From positions 1 through 59,175 of the forward strand of contig SFPR01000016.1 of the NCBI GenBank assembly GCA_004551865.1: 59,175 bases of DNA, in the 5' to 3' direction. Every line of letters begins with the position of its first letter. Within the stretch, counting starts at the first letter, position 1. Source of the DNA: Bacteroidales bacterium. GTDB lineage: Bacteria > Bacteroidota > Bacteroidia > Bacteroidales > P3. The position numbers were made by a program, and so were the translations under genes. This document shows positions 24,831 through 33,820 of this stretch, one piece after another. The notes below the pieces were generated by a model, which was given only the letters and a program-made list of their open reading frames with translations, was not told the origin of the DNA and ran no database searches.

Positions 24831-24838
24831 TACCTTTG
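24831..24838 (+). promoter_or_regulatory. -7 element of dnaG
   Basis: TACCTTTG, 19 bp before the dnaG start. No clear -33. Confidence 0.6.
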
Positions 24839-24857
24839 CCCAAACAAAAGCCGAAAG

Positions 24858-26846
24858 ATGATTAAACGAGAAGATGTCACCAAGATAATGGACGCCATAA
24901 AGATAGAAGATGTCATAGGGGCGTTTGTTCCTTTGAAGAAAAGGGGAGTGAATTACATCGGCTTGTGTCCTTTTCATGACGAAAAGACACCTTCTTTCAA
25001 TGTCAATCCGGTCAAGGGAATATTTAAGTGCTTTGGTTGTGGCGAAGGAGGAAGTGCGATTAGTTTTTTGATGAAGCATCAACACTACACCTATTACGAA
25101 TCTCTCAAATGGCTGGCAGACTTTTATCACATCAAGATTGAGGAAACCGAGTTGTCGGAAGAAGAAAAGCAGGAGCGTACCGAGAGAGATCGTTTGTTTC
25201 ATGCCAACGAGTTTGCCCAAAGATACTTTCAAGATATTTTGTTTAACGACCCCGAAGGTGTGAGTGTGGGGCTTTCTTACTTTGAAGAAAGGTGCATAAC
25301 CAAAGAGACAATCAAGCGTTGGGGCTTGGGATATTGCAAAAATAGTTGGACAGATTTTTGTGATGCCGCTCTTCGAGAAGGATTTACCATGGAAGAGCTT
25401 GCAAATGCGGGCGTAGTTGTCAGAAACGAAGAGAAAAAGTCATATTATGACAGATTTAAGGCTCGTGTTACCTTTCCGATTTACAATGTCGGAGGAAGAG
25501 TGTTGGGATTTTCTGCAAGAATACTTTCTTCGGACAAGAGCAAGGCAAAGTATGTCAATTCGCCCGAAAGCCTCATCTATTCAAAGAGCAGAGTCCTCTT
25601 CGGACTTCACCTTGCAAAGGAAAGCATAGCAAAAGAAGACTTGTGCTATTTGGTAGAGGGCAACATGGACGCCATAATGATGAATCAGTGCGGAGTTTGT
25701 AATGTTGTGGCAACGTCGGGAACTGCCTTGACAGAACCTCAGATTGCTTTGATAAAACGATATACGAGAAACGTAACCGTTTTGTACGATGGCGACAATG
25801 CAGGTATCAAAGCGACTTTCAAAGCTGTCAATTTGTTTTTGGAACAGGGGCTTAACGTGCGAACGGTTCTTTTTCCCGATGGCGATGACCCCGATTCGTT
25901 TGCAAGAAAACACACCCGAGACGAGTTTAAGGCGTTTTTGGAGAACAATTCTCAAAACTTCATTCTCTACAAAACCAATCTTTTGTTGCAACAAGCCGAA
26001 GGAGACCCTGTCAGAAGGGCAGAACTGATTAAGGATATAGTGCATACGATTTCGCTTGTGCCGGATATGCTTGAGCGAAGCACATATATTCAGCAATGCA
26101 GTTCGGTTTTGCAAGTCGATGAAGCCACTTTGGCAAAGGCACTCAAAGACCAACTTCGCAAAAATGCCGTAAACAAAGCCAAACAACAAGCAAAAGAGGA
26201 GAGCTTCTCGCAAACAGATGTTCCGATAACAGAACGTAGCAGCCTTGCTTTTTCGCAACAAAAGGACAAATTGGTCGAAAATCCCGACTATGAGCAGGAA
26301 AAAGGGATAATAAGCATACTTTTGAAATACGGAGAAGAAGAGACAAATCAAGATGTGTACGACGAAAGCGGCGTTTTGGAGAAAAAATCAATTCCCGTTG
26401 CAATGTTTGTTGTATGCGACATTGCAAACGATGATGTAGATTTCAACGATGAATTGTTTGCCAAGGTCTTTGCCAAGTACAAAAAGAGCATTTACGAGAA
26501 TCAAACGATACCCTCGGCAAAAGAATTTATATATGACCAAGACGATGGGATAAGACAGTTGGCTGCCGGCATACTTGTCGATGGCAAAACGATAAGTCCG
26601 CTTTGGACAGAGAAGAATGTGTCTGTTCCCAAGCCCGAAGACCAAGACATAAGGGATAAACTTATCTTTCAAAGCCTGCTTAGTTTCAAGCTGAGTAAGA
26701 TTAACAGCTACATAAAGAAGATTAACGAAAAAATATCGAAGACAACAGACCCCGACAAAGCGTTTGAGCTTTTGAGTGAGAACAAACGCCTCACCGACTT
26801 GAGGAACAAAATTGCCGCAATGCTCAATCGAGTGTTCTCAAACTAA
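24858..26846 (+). CDS. dnaG: DNA primase
   Basis: Makes the RNA primers for replication with the DnaB helicase. At 662 residues the domains are clear: the N-terminal CHC2 zinc-binding domain (CPFHDEKTPSFNV, then FKCFGCGEGGSAISFLM), the RNA polymerase core, and the TOPRIM metal site (YLVEGNMDAIMM; VLYDGDNAGIKA; FPDGDDPDSFAR). The last ~230 residues are helical and fit the helicase-binding domain, with little recognisable identity. It has its own promoter, divergent from tyrS, and is followed after 93 bp by hutU, which has a separate -7 element. Confidence 0.96.
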   Translation: MIKREDVTKIMDAIKIEDVIGAFVPLKKRGVNYIGLCPFHDEKTPSFNVNPVKGIFKCFGCGEGGSAISFLMKHQHYTYYESLKWLADFYHIKIEETELSEEEKQERTERDRLFHANEFAQRYFQDILFNDPEGVSVGLSYFEERCITKETIKRWGLGYCKNSWTDFCDAALREGFTMEELANAGVVVRNEEKKSYYDRFKARVTFPIYNVGGRVLGFSARILSSDKSKAKYVNSPESLIYSKSRVLFGLHLAKESIAKEDLCYLVEGNMDAIMMNQCGVCNVVATSGTALTEPQIALIKRYTRNVTVLYDGDNAGIKATFKAVNLFLEQGLNVRTVLFPDGDDPDSFARKHTRDEFKAFLENNSQNFILYKTNLLLQQAEGDPVRRAELIKDIVHTISLVPDMLERSTYIQQCSSVLQVDEATLAKALKDQLRKNAVNKAKQQAKEESFSQTDVPITERSSLAFSQQKDKLVENPDYEQEKGIISILLKYGEEETNQDVYDESGVLEKKSIPVAMFVVCDIANDDVDFNDELFAKVFAKYKKSIYENQTIPSAKEFIYDQDDGIRQLAAGILVDGKTISPLWTEKNVSVPKPEDQDIRDKLIFQSLLSFKLSKINSYIKKINEKISKTTDPDKAFELLSENKRLTDLRNKIAAMLNRVFSN

Positions 26847-26888
26847 GACAGTCCGAAACAATTTGCCCTTATTTTCGGTTTTTTTGCT

Positions 26889-26896
26889 TAATTTTG
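26889..26896 (+). promoter_or_regulatory. -7 element of hutU
   Basis: TAATTTTG, matching TAnnTTTG, 43 bp before hutU. TTTG at 26862-26865 is a possible -33 with long spacing. Confidence 0.55.
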
Positions 26897-26939
26897 CACT
26901 TTCAATAGCAGAGTTATAATCACAAAAACAGAATATATT

Positions 26940-28943
26940 ATGGAATTTAGAGAAGCAGTTGTTGAAGGTATTCCCGATTACTTGCCCGAATTGCAAGAAT
27001 ATGATTTGAGTGTGAGCCATGCTCCAAAGCGTAAGGATATTCTTACCAAGGAACAAAAGAAATTGGCACTCAAAAACGCATTGAGATATTTCGATAAGAA
27101 GTTTCACCCTGTTTTGGCAAAGGAATTTGCAGAAGAATTGGAGAAGTACGGACGTATATATATGTATCGTTTCCGCCCTTCTTACAAAATGTATGCTCGT
27201 CCGATAGAAGAATATCCTGCAAAGTGCAAACAAGCAGCGGCAATCATGCTTATGATTCAAAACAATCTTGACCCTGCGGTTGCACAACACCCTCATGAGT
27301 TGATAACTTATGGTGGCAACGGAGCAGTTTTTCAAAACTGGGCTCAATATCGTCTTGCCATGAAGTATTTGTCAGAAATGACTGAAGAGCAAACTCTTGC
27401 CATGTATTCGGGACACCCTATGGGATTGTTCCCTTCTCACAAGGACGCTCCGAGAGTTGTTGTTACCAACGGCATGGTAATACCTAATTATTCAAAACCT
27501 GATGATTGGGAAAGATTTAACGCATTGGGCGTAAGCCAATACGGACAAATGACAGCAGGAAGCTATATGTATATCGGTCCTCAGGGAATTGTTCACGGAA
27601 CAACAATAACCGTTTTGAACGCAGGCAGAAAAATCTCTCACGGAGAGGGACTTGGAGGCAAATTATTTGTTACTGCCGGTTTGGGAGGCATGAGTGGTGC
27701 TCAACCAAAAGCAGGTAACATAGCAGGAGTTGTTTCCATTACGGCAGAAATCAATCCCGCTGCAACAAACAAGCGACACTCTCAAGGCTGGGTTGATGAG
27801 GTTTACTCAGATCTTGACCGCCTCATGAGCAGAGTTCAACAAGCAAGAGCAAACAAAGAAGTGGTTTCATTTGCTTATCAAGGAAACGTTGTCGATTTGT
27901 GGGAATATATGGTAGAACACGACATTCACGTCGATTTGGGTTCAGACCAGACTTCGCTTCACAACCCTTGGGCAGGCGGATATTACCCTGCAGGTTTGAC
28001 TTTCGAAGAATCACAAAAAATGATGGCAGAACAACCCGAACTATTCAAGCAAAAAGTTCAAGAATCTCTCAGAAGACAGGTTGCAGCTATCAATAAACTA
28101 ACCGAAAAAGGTATGTACTTCTTCGATTATGGCAATGCTTTCTTGTTGTTCTTGTTGGAGTCTTCAAGAGCAGGAGCCGACATTATGAAAGAAGATGGTA
28201 CATTCCGCTATCCGTCTTACGTTCAAGACATCATGGGACCTATGTGCTTCGATTATGGTTTCGGACCTTTCCGTTGGGTTTGCACATCGGGCAAACCCGA
28301 AGATTTGGACACCTCAGACCATATCGCAATGCAGGTTCTGGAAGAGATTGCAAGCCATTCGCCAAAAGAAATCCAACAACAAATGCACGACAATATCACT
28401 TGGATAAAGGGAGCAAAGGAAAATCATCTTGTGGTAGGCTCTCAGGCAAGAATATTGTATGCAGATGCTGAGGGAAGAACAAAAATTGCTGCCGAATTTA
28501 ACCGTGCAATCAAAGACGGACGCATATCTGCACCAATAGTATTGGGAAGAGACCACCATGATGTTTCGGGAACAGACTCTCCTTTCAGAGAAACCTCGAA
28601 CATTTACGACGGAAGCTCCTTCACAGCCGACATGGCAGTACAAAATTGCATAGGAGACAGCTTCAGAGGTGCTACATGGGTGTCAATACACAACGGAGGC
28701 GGCGTAGGCTGGGGCGAAGTTATCAACGGAGGTTTCGGAATGGTGATTGACGGAAGCGACGATGCCGACAGAAGACTAAGAAATATGTTGTTCTGGGACG
28801 TAAACAACGGAATAAGCAGACGTTCTTGGGCAAGAAATGAGGGTGCTATGTTTGCAATTCGCAGAGCAATGCAGGCAGAACCAAAACTCAAAGTAACAAT
28901 GCCAAACATTGCAGACGACGAATTGATAAACAGCATATTCTAA
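26940..28943 (+). CDS. hutU: Urocanate hydratase
   Basis: Second step of histidine breakdown: converts urocanate to imidazolonepropionate using tightly bound NAD+. At 667 residues it is the long form seen in Bacteroidetes, rather than the ~555-residue form of Pseudomonas or Bacillus. Signature blocks are visible: YGGNGAVFQNWAQYRL, SGHPMGLFPSHKDAPRVVVT, YIGPQGIVHGTT, LGSDQTSLHNPWAGGYYPAG, YGNAFLLFLLESSRAGA, YVQDIMGPMCFDYGFGPFRW (NAD/active site region) and VSIHNGGGVGWGEVINGGFG. It has its own -7 element and terminator. hutH, hutI and a formimidoyl transferase are not in the window. Confidence 0.95.
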   Translation: MEFREAVVEGIPDYLPELQEYDLSVSHAPKRKDILTKEQKKLALKNALRYFDKKFHPVLAKEFAEELEKYGRIYMYRFRPSYKMYARPIEEYPAKCKQAAAIMLMIQNNLDPAVAQHPHELITYGGNGAVFQNWAQYRLAMKYLSEMTEEQTLAMYSGHPMGLFPSHKDAPRVVVTNGMVIPNYSKPDDWERFNALGVSQYGQMTAGSYMYIGPQGIVHGTTITVLNAGRKISHGEGLGGKLFVTAGLGGMSGAQPKAGNIAGVVSITAEINPAATNKRHSQGWVDEVYSDLDRLMSRVQQARANKEVVSFAYQGNVVDLWEYMVEHDIHVDLGSDQTSLHNPWAGGYYPAGLTFEESQKMMAEQPELFKQKVQESLRRQVAAINKLTEKGMYFFDYGNAFLLFLLESSRAGADIMKEDGTFRYPSYVQDIMGPMCFDYGFGPFRWVCTSGKPEDLDTSDHIAMQVLEEIASHSPKEIQQQMHDNITWIKGAKENHLVVGSQARILYADAEGRTKIAAEFNRAIKDGRISAPIVLGRDHHDVSGTDSPFRETSNIYDGSSFTADMAVQNCIGDSFRGATWVSIHNGGGVGWGEVINGGFGMVIDGSDDADRRLRNMLFWDVNNGISRRSWARNEGAMFAIRRAMQAEPKLKVTMPNIADDELINSIF

Positions 28944-28964
28944 TTCTCATTTTATGCAAAGCAG

Positions 28965-29008
28965 AGGGGGAAATACCACATTTGTTTAGAGGTGTTTCCT
29001 CCTTATTT
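28965..29008 (+). terminator. Terminator of hutU
   Basis: GGGGGAAATACC pairs with GGTGTTTCCTCC (allowing G-U), followed by TTATTTTTT. Confidence 0.75.
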
Positions 29009-29034
29009 TTTAATCTTGTAAAAACACAAAAGCG

Positions 29035-30816
29035 ATGAAACAGTTTTTTAAGTTCACTTTGGCGTCGTTTCTCGGCGTCTTGTTTTGTACAATCTTCGTT
29101 TTCCTTGTATTGTCCGGCATTCTCGGCTCAATGATGACCACAAAGGAAAGCGTTCCCGAGATAAAAGACAACTCTGTTTTGCTGATAAGCCTTGACAAAC
29201 CCATATATGACAGAGAAGTAAGCGACATTTCCTCTCTTGCAGGAGCAATCGGAGGCGAAAGCGTGGGAAACATAGGGCTTACGGAGTTCATTTACGTCAT
29301 TCAAAGAGCCAAAACCGACAGCAAAATCAAGGCAATAATGCTCGATTTGGCGGTTTTGCAAACCGGTGGTTGGGCAACGGTTGAAGAAATGCGTCAATGC
29401 TTGGCAGATTTTAAGACTTCGGGCAAGAAAATCTATGCTTACGGCGACATGATGACACAATCCTCATACTATCTTGCCTCGGTTGCAGACCAAATTGTGC
29501 TTAATCCGGCAGGAATGATTACACTGACAGGTCTTGGAGCGGAGGTGATGTACTACAAGGACCTTTTGGATAAGTTTGATGTCGATGTGGAATTGATAAG
29601 ACCCAAAAACAACTCCTACAAGAGTGCAGGCGAGAAATATATCACCAATTCGATGTCCCAAGAAAACAGAGAACAAATCAAAACCTATATGTCGGCAATA
29701 TGGGAAGGAGTTTCTGCCAACATTGTCAAAGACCGCAAACTCACAAAAGAAGAGTTTGAAAGACAAGTCTCCGATTTGCAGGGCTGTCTGCCGCAAGACG
29801 CTCTGAAAAACAAGCTCGTCGATAAACTTTCTTTCAAAACCAACCTCATGGACGACATTTCAAAAGAAATAGTTGCCCAAAACAAACTAAAAGAAGGCAC
29901 AAAAGCGAACTTTGTCAAATACTCCAAATATCGAAAGAGCGTAACCGACATTTTTAACCACAAAAAAGACAACATAGCAATCGTTTACGCCTACGGAGAT
30001 GTCAATCAGGGCAAGGGAAGCGAACTTTCGATAGGCAGCGAGACCATTGTGAAAGCCCTACAGCAGGCAGCAAAGAACAAAAGCGTCAAAGCAGTGGTTT
30101 TGAGAGTGAACTCACCCGGAGGAGATGCCATTGCCTCCGAACTTATCACCAACGAAGTAATCAAAACCAAGAAGATAAAACCCGTAATTGTCTCTATGGG
30201 CGATGTGGCAGCCTCGGCAGGATACGAAATGAGTTCAAACGCAACCAAAATTGTTGCACTTCCGCTGACAATCACAGGCTCCATAGGAGTATTCGGAGTG
30301 ATGCCCAACTTTGCACGCAGTTTGAAAAACAACCTCGGCATAACTTTCGACACCGTAAAGACACATTCCAATTCTGTTGCAATGAGCGTAACCACCAAAC
30401 CCTCACCGGAGTTCAAAATGATGATGCAACGCAATGTCGAAAACTTCTATGACAACTTCATAACAAGAGTTTCCGAAGGCAGAAACAAAGACAAAGCCTA
30501 CATAGACTCGATTGCACGCGGAAGAGTGTGGGCAGGCTCGCAAGCAAAGGCACTCGGACTTGTCGATGAGTATGGAGGACTGAAACAAGCAATCGAAACA
30601 GCAGCCCGCCAGGCAGGAATAAACGACTACGGCTTGATTGCATATCCCAAAACCAAAGACATAGCCACCCAACTCTTGGAAACCCTCTCGGGAGAAAACG
30701 AAATGAAAACCTTTGCCAAAGAATTGGGCAAACCATACAGCTTTTTCTTGGAGTTGAAGTCGATTTGCCAAATGCAAGGCGTACAGGCAAGAATGCCATA
30801 TCTGATAAACTTCTGA
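29035..30816 (+). CDS. sppA: Signal peptide peptidase SppA, long form
   Basis: Membrane-anchored serine protease of family S49 that degrades cleaved signal peptides. At 593 residues it is the double-domain form. One N-terminal membrane helix (about 8-32) is followed by two tandem S49 domains. The dyad is visible: Lys196 in NNSYKSAGEKY in the first half and Ser394 in GDVAASAGYEMSS in the second, equivalent to E. coli Lys209 and Ser409. LRVNSPGGDAIAS and LTITGSIGVFGVMPN also match. Family 2 and family 1 repeats follow right after the stop. Confidence 0.95.
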   Translation: MKQFFKFTLASFLGVLFCTIFVFLVLSGILGSMMTTKESVPEIKDNSVLLISLDKPIYDREVSDISSLAGAIGGESVGNIGLTEFIYVIQRAKTDSKIKAIMLDLAVLQTGGWATVEEMRQCLADFKTSGKKIYAYGDMMTQSSYYLASVADQIVLNPAGMITLTGLGAEVMYYKDLLDKFDVDVELIRPKNNSYKSAGEKYITNSMSQENREQIKTYMSAIWEGVSANIVKDRKLTKEEFERQVSDLQGCLPQDALKNKLVDKLSFKTNLMDDISKEIVAQNKLKEGTKANFVKYSKYRKSVTDIFNHKKDNIAIVYAYGDVNQGKGSELSIGSETIVKALQQAAKNKSVKAVVLRVNSPGGDAIASELITNEVIKTKKIKPVIVSMGDVAASAGYEMSSNATKIVALPLTITGSIGVFGVMPNFARSLKNNLGITFDTVKTHSNSVAMSVTTKPSPEFKMMMQRNVENFYDNFITRVSEGRNKDKAYIDSIARGRVWAGSQAKALGLVDEYGGLKQAIETAARQAGINDYGLIAYPKTKDIATQLLETLSGENEMKTFAKELGKPYSFFLELKSICQMQGVQARMPYLINF

Positions 30817-30835
30817 CAAATCGCCGACTTAGTTT

Positions 30836-30922
30836 TTCAAAACGCCCTTTCGGTCAAAATACAACGCCGTTCTGCTCTGTCAAGACGGCGTTTCATTTTG
30901 CCAAGACGGCGTTTTGGTTTTT
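30836..30922. repeat. Repeat family 2, locus 2
   Basis: Four units near 21 bp; the first two read AACGCC and the last two are inverted in sense (CAAGACGGCGTTT). Starts 20 bp after the sppA stop codon. Confidence 0.8.
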
Positions 30923-30949
30923 ACCTCCTTGCTTGTTACACAGCAAAAT

Positions 30950-31093
30950 AGGATTACCAAAATTTTTTTCTTGTTGGTAATAGTATTACCAGCCTTATGG
31001 TAATACCATTACCACGCCGAAAAAATACCATTACCACGGCGTAGTAATAGTATTACCAAGCCGAAAAAATTTTTGGTAATACCATTACCAACC
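30950..31093. repeat. Repeat family 1, copy D
   Basis: Begins AGGATTACCAAAATTTTTTTC, then four or five units with ATTACC arms throughout (GGTAATAGTATTACC, GGTAATACCATTACC and decayed versions), and AAAAAATTTTTGGTAAT near the right end. Confidence 0.87.
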
Positions 31094-31174
31094 GCAAAAG
31101 TGAGAAAACACCGCAAAAATCGAAGAAAAACAGAACGCTTTTGCCCTTTTATGGCAACTATTATAAGGTATCAT

Positions 31175-31237
31175 TCACTCGGGGCGACGCTTTCGCTCTG
31201 CCCCGAGCTAATCGCTTTTGGACTTCAGCCCGAGAGT
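31175..31237. repeat. Repeat family 3, copy 2
   Basis: ACTCGGGGCGACGCTTTCGC followed by TCTGCCCCGAGC; CTCGGGGC pairs with GCCCCGAG, and a second CCCGAG comes about 20 nt later. Matches the copy at 5893. Confidence 0.7.
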
Positions 31238-31330
31238 ATAATAATTTAGAGTAGGATTGCAATATGGCAAATCAAAAAAAACGAAAAAAATTGCCTTTAC
31301 TTGTTTACTTTTTTGCAAATTTACTGTCTG

Positions 31331-31338
31331 TATGTTTG
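31331..31338 (+). promoter_or_regulatory. Possible -7 element for the 31401 gene
   Basis: TATGTTTG, matching TAnnTTTG, 62 bp before the ATG. TTTG at 31312-31315 is a -33 with short spacing. Confidence 0.45.
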
Positions 31339-31400
31339 AAAGGGGCAAAATTGAAAGGGGTTTTGTTCCCCAAAGATTAACAAACAAAAACATTAAAGCC

Positions 31401-32360
31401 ATGAACAAAAAGTCAAAAATCGCAGTCGGATTGTTGTCATTGGGCATAATCGTTGCAACAACTGCTTCGTTTGCAGTCTTAAAAGCCCAAACGAACATGA
31501 CATTCTCTCAAACAAAGTGTCTTGCAAAGGGTGAAAAGCCATGCAAAAGCTCGCTTCTTCCGAAAGAATATGAGATTAAAGACCTCAAAGAGCTGAACGA
31601 CACCCTCTATTTCTGCGGAAAGCACAGCCTTTCTGCCGAAGGAGAATGTTGCGGCTTTGTGGGATTTGTTCCGATTAAGGATTTGTCGTTGCAAAACGAG
31701 GCAAAGTGCAGCTGCATTGACCTCAAACCGATGACAAATGCAGAAAAACTATTTATATACAAGGACAACAACAATTCAAAAGTACTTGTTGCAAGTGGTA
31801 CACTCGAATATGCCCAAGTCATTTACGCTCCCAAAGCCGATGAAAGTCTTGTTTCCCAAACCAAAGGTCCTATATTGCCAATTCCCGAGGGCGAAACGAT
31901 AATCGAATACCGAGACATGGGCGAAAATCCGCTCAAAGCACCTCTTCAAAATACCGAAGAGATACTCGCAAAGGAGAAAAGCAAAGCATACGACTGCATT
32001 TCAAAGATAACTTTCGGCACATCAAACTCTTGCAATGCGGAAACATTCCGAGCAAACGAACCGAAAGAAATCGAAAACATTGTGGAGTTCAGACAGATGC
32101 AAGATTATCTGTGCGTAGTTGCCAAAAGGACAGACTATCGCTACCAAGCCGCACCGCCGGAAGAGTATATAATCTACCGAATTGACAAAAACGACTTTTT
32201 CAAACAGCAATCGACTTTCAGAACTCGCCGCACAAGCAGAGCCAATCCGCTGAACATCAGCTTCAATGAGGGTATGAATACCATATATTTTGAAAACGAA
32301 CTGATAGAGTTCTCAAACGACGAAGTCTTTAACTACACTTCCAAGTTCAAAGCTCTGTAA
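31401..32360 (+). CDS. Unknown exported protein, cysteine-containing
   Basis: I do not recognise this 319-residue protein. It begins MNKKSKIAVGLLSLGIIVAT and has a hydrophobic segment ending near residue 30, consistent with a signal peptide or anchor. The first ~100 mature residues hold about eight cysteines (CLAKGEKPC, FCGKHSL, GECCGF, CSC), suggesting disulfides or metal; the rest is beta-rich and polar. The frame is open upstream to 31257, but ATG 31401 is the first that starts a signal peptide. It stands alone: a repeat-rich region lies before it and a terminator (32374-32405) after it. Possibly lineage-specific. Confidence 0.75.
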   Translation: MNKKSKIAVGLLSLGIIVATTASFAVLKAQTNMTFSQTKCLAKGEKPCKSSLLPKEYEIKDLKELNDTLYFCGKHSLSAEGECCGFVGFVPIKDLSLQNEAKCSCIDLKPMTNAEKLFIYKDNNNSKVLVASGTLEYAQVIYAPKADESLVSQTKGPILPIPEGETIIEYRDMGENPLKAPLQNTEEILAKEKSKAYDCISKITFGTSNSCNAETFRANEPKEIENIVEFRQMQDYLCVVAKRTDYRYQAAPPEEYIIYRIDKNDFFKQQSTFRTRRTSRANPLNISFNEGMNTIYFENELIEFSNDEVFNYTSKFKAL

Positions 32361-32373
32361 GCAAACCTGCAAT

Positions 32374-32405
32374 CTCCGTTTTGCAAAGTCGAAACGGAGG
32401 TTTTT
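32374..32405 (+). terminator. Terminator after the 31401 gene
   Basis: Arms CTCCGTTT (32374-32381) and AAACGGAG (32392-32399), then GTTTTTG and more T. Confidence 0.8.
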
Positions 32406-32436
32406 GTTTTTCGGTTTGCCGTTTTTGAGTTTAGTC

Positions 32437-33219
32437 TCAGAAGTATCGGCGTATTTGTTTGAGAGAGTGGGTGTAGGATTGGTCTTCCGAAGAGATTATT
32501 CCTTTGTGGTCGATTGTGTCTATGCGAACATAGCCGCTCGAATGGGCTATCTGATTGTTTGAAAGCAATATGCCGACGTGAACAATCCTGCCTTCAGAGT
32601 TGTGAAAGAAAGCCAAATCGCCTGCTTTCGCCTCCGAAAGAGAGCGGACTTCAACACCCTGCTCTGCCTGAAGGGCAGCGTCCCGCCTGAGTTTGCAACC
32701 AAAGAGCTTGAATATGCTTTGGGTAAACCCCGAACAGTCAATTCCGAAGCTGCTTTTGCCACCCCACAGATATGAAGTGTAGAGAAACTTATCCACATAC
32801 TCTTTCAGCTTGTCTTGATTGAAAGTCGTCTGTTTTATCAGTGCGACTTCGGGAGCTTCGATGGTGTAGTTGCCGATTTGATACTTTGAAGAGAAAAGGC
32901 AGCATGCAAAGGGCAGTGTGGCAATGTAGGTTTGTTTGGTCTTGTTGTTGGTTATTCGGACAAGATTGAGCCTTTCGGCTGTGTACAACGGCTTTGCCTT
33001 GGAGAGAAAGTAGAAGTCTTCACTGTCAATTTCGACAATTTGCTTTTTGTCTGCCCAACCGCGATAACCATCGTAAAGACTTTCGACCAATGCACGTTCT
33101 TTATTCTTTTCCAATATCAAGAATACATCTCCGAAAATCAACTGACTGCATTGTTCTTCCTTTTCCGAAGGCTCTGTTCTCATCGGAACAACCGGCAGAA
33201 GGCACACTCCATATTCCAT
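32437..33219 (-). CDS. NlpC/P60 peptidase with SH3-like domain
   Basis: A 260-residue cysteine peptidase of family C40. An N-terminal bacterial SH3-like region (about 5-110) is followed by the NlpC/P60 domain, with Cys162 in the signature DCSGFTQ and His214 in RIVHVGILL. The architecture matches gamma-D-glutamyl-L-diamino acid endopeptidases of the YkfC type, which cut free muropeptides. There is no signal peptide, so a cytoplasmic role in recycling wall peptides is likely (inference). It begins 1 bp after the DUF4294 gene ends and closes the clpX cluster. Confidence 0.9.
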   Translation of the reverse strand: MEYGVCLLPVVPMRTEPSEKEEQCSQLIFGDVFLILEKNKERALVESLYDGYRGWADKKQIVEIDSEDFYFLSKAKPLYTAERLNLVRITNNKTKQTYIATLPFACCLFSSKYQIGNYTIEAPEVALIKQTTFNQDKLKEYVDKFLYTSYLWGGKSSFGIDCSGFTQSIFKLFGCKLRRDAALQAEQGVEVRSLSEAKAGDLAFFHNSEGRIVHVGILLSNNQIAHSSGYVRIDTIDHKGIISSEDQSYTHSLKQIRRYF

Positions 33220-33220
33220 A

Positions 33221-33805
33221 TCAAAGTTTTTTTGTTTCTATACCATATATTATTCGCTCTATTATCCTGTCTTCGGAATTGTTTTCAGGGTCATATTTTG
33301 TGCGGAGGTTATATCCGAACAGCTTTCCCAAGGTTTGGTAAAATGCAGCACGGAAACTACCTCTGAGTTCTTTGACTAAGGCATACGAATCGCTTCCTGT
33401 CTCTCGGTCAATCAAGCGTATGAGGATTTTCCCTTGCGAACGGTTGAGCTTTTTCAAAGAAGGTCCGAATTTGTTTTCGATTTCCTTCTCTGCCTGCTTC
33501 ATTATCTTTTTGCGTTGTGAGTCATTTTTTGCTTGTTGCAAGACTATGGTGTATCTGTCGAGCAGTTTGCCTGCCTGTTTGGCGTAAGGATATACCACTT
33601 TGACGTTTTTGATGAGCTTTTTGTACTTTCTCTTCTCGGCTTCGCTCAAAGGACATACATAACCGCTGATTGTAACCACATCGAGGTACTGCATAGGTAT
33701 GGTATCTCCTTGATATACTGTTCCGAACATTACAATTCCGCCGCCTTGCTGAGCTTTTGCAACACTTACTGCAAGCAATAAGATGACAATGATTAGTCTT
33801 TTCAT
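33221..33805 (-). CDS. DUF4294 family exported protein
   Basis: A 194-residue protein with a signal peptide (MKRLIIVILLLAVSVAKAQ). The segment DTIPMQYLDVVTI followed by KRKYKKLIKNVKVVYPYAKQ and, later, GKILIRLIDRETGSDSYALVKELRG is characteristic of DUF4294, a Bacteroidetes family of unknown function. The mature part is mainly helical and basic. It is 15 bp downstream of clpX and 1 bp before the NlpC/P60 gene, so the three probably share a message. Confidence 0.85.
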   Translation of the reverse strand: MKRLIIVILLLAVSVAKAQQGGGIVMFGTVYQGDTIPMQYLDVVTISGYVCPLSEAEKRKYKKLIKNVKVVYPYAKQAGKLLDRYTIVLQQAKNDSQRKKIMKQAEKEIENKFGPSLKKLNRSQGKILIRLIDRETGSDSYALVKELRGSFRAAFYQTLGKLFGYNLRTKYDPENNSEDRIIERIIYGIETKKL

Positions 33806-33820
33806 GACAATACTCCCTTT

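Larger units (their letters stand above)
30817..31400. other. Repeat-dense non-coding region (all three families)
   Basis: Within about 420 bp: family 2 (30836-30922), family 1 (30950-31093) and family 3 (about 31175-31237), then the leader of the gene at 31401 with a -7 element at 31331. No gene. Confidence 0.8.
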
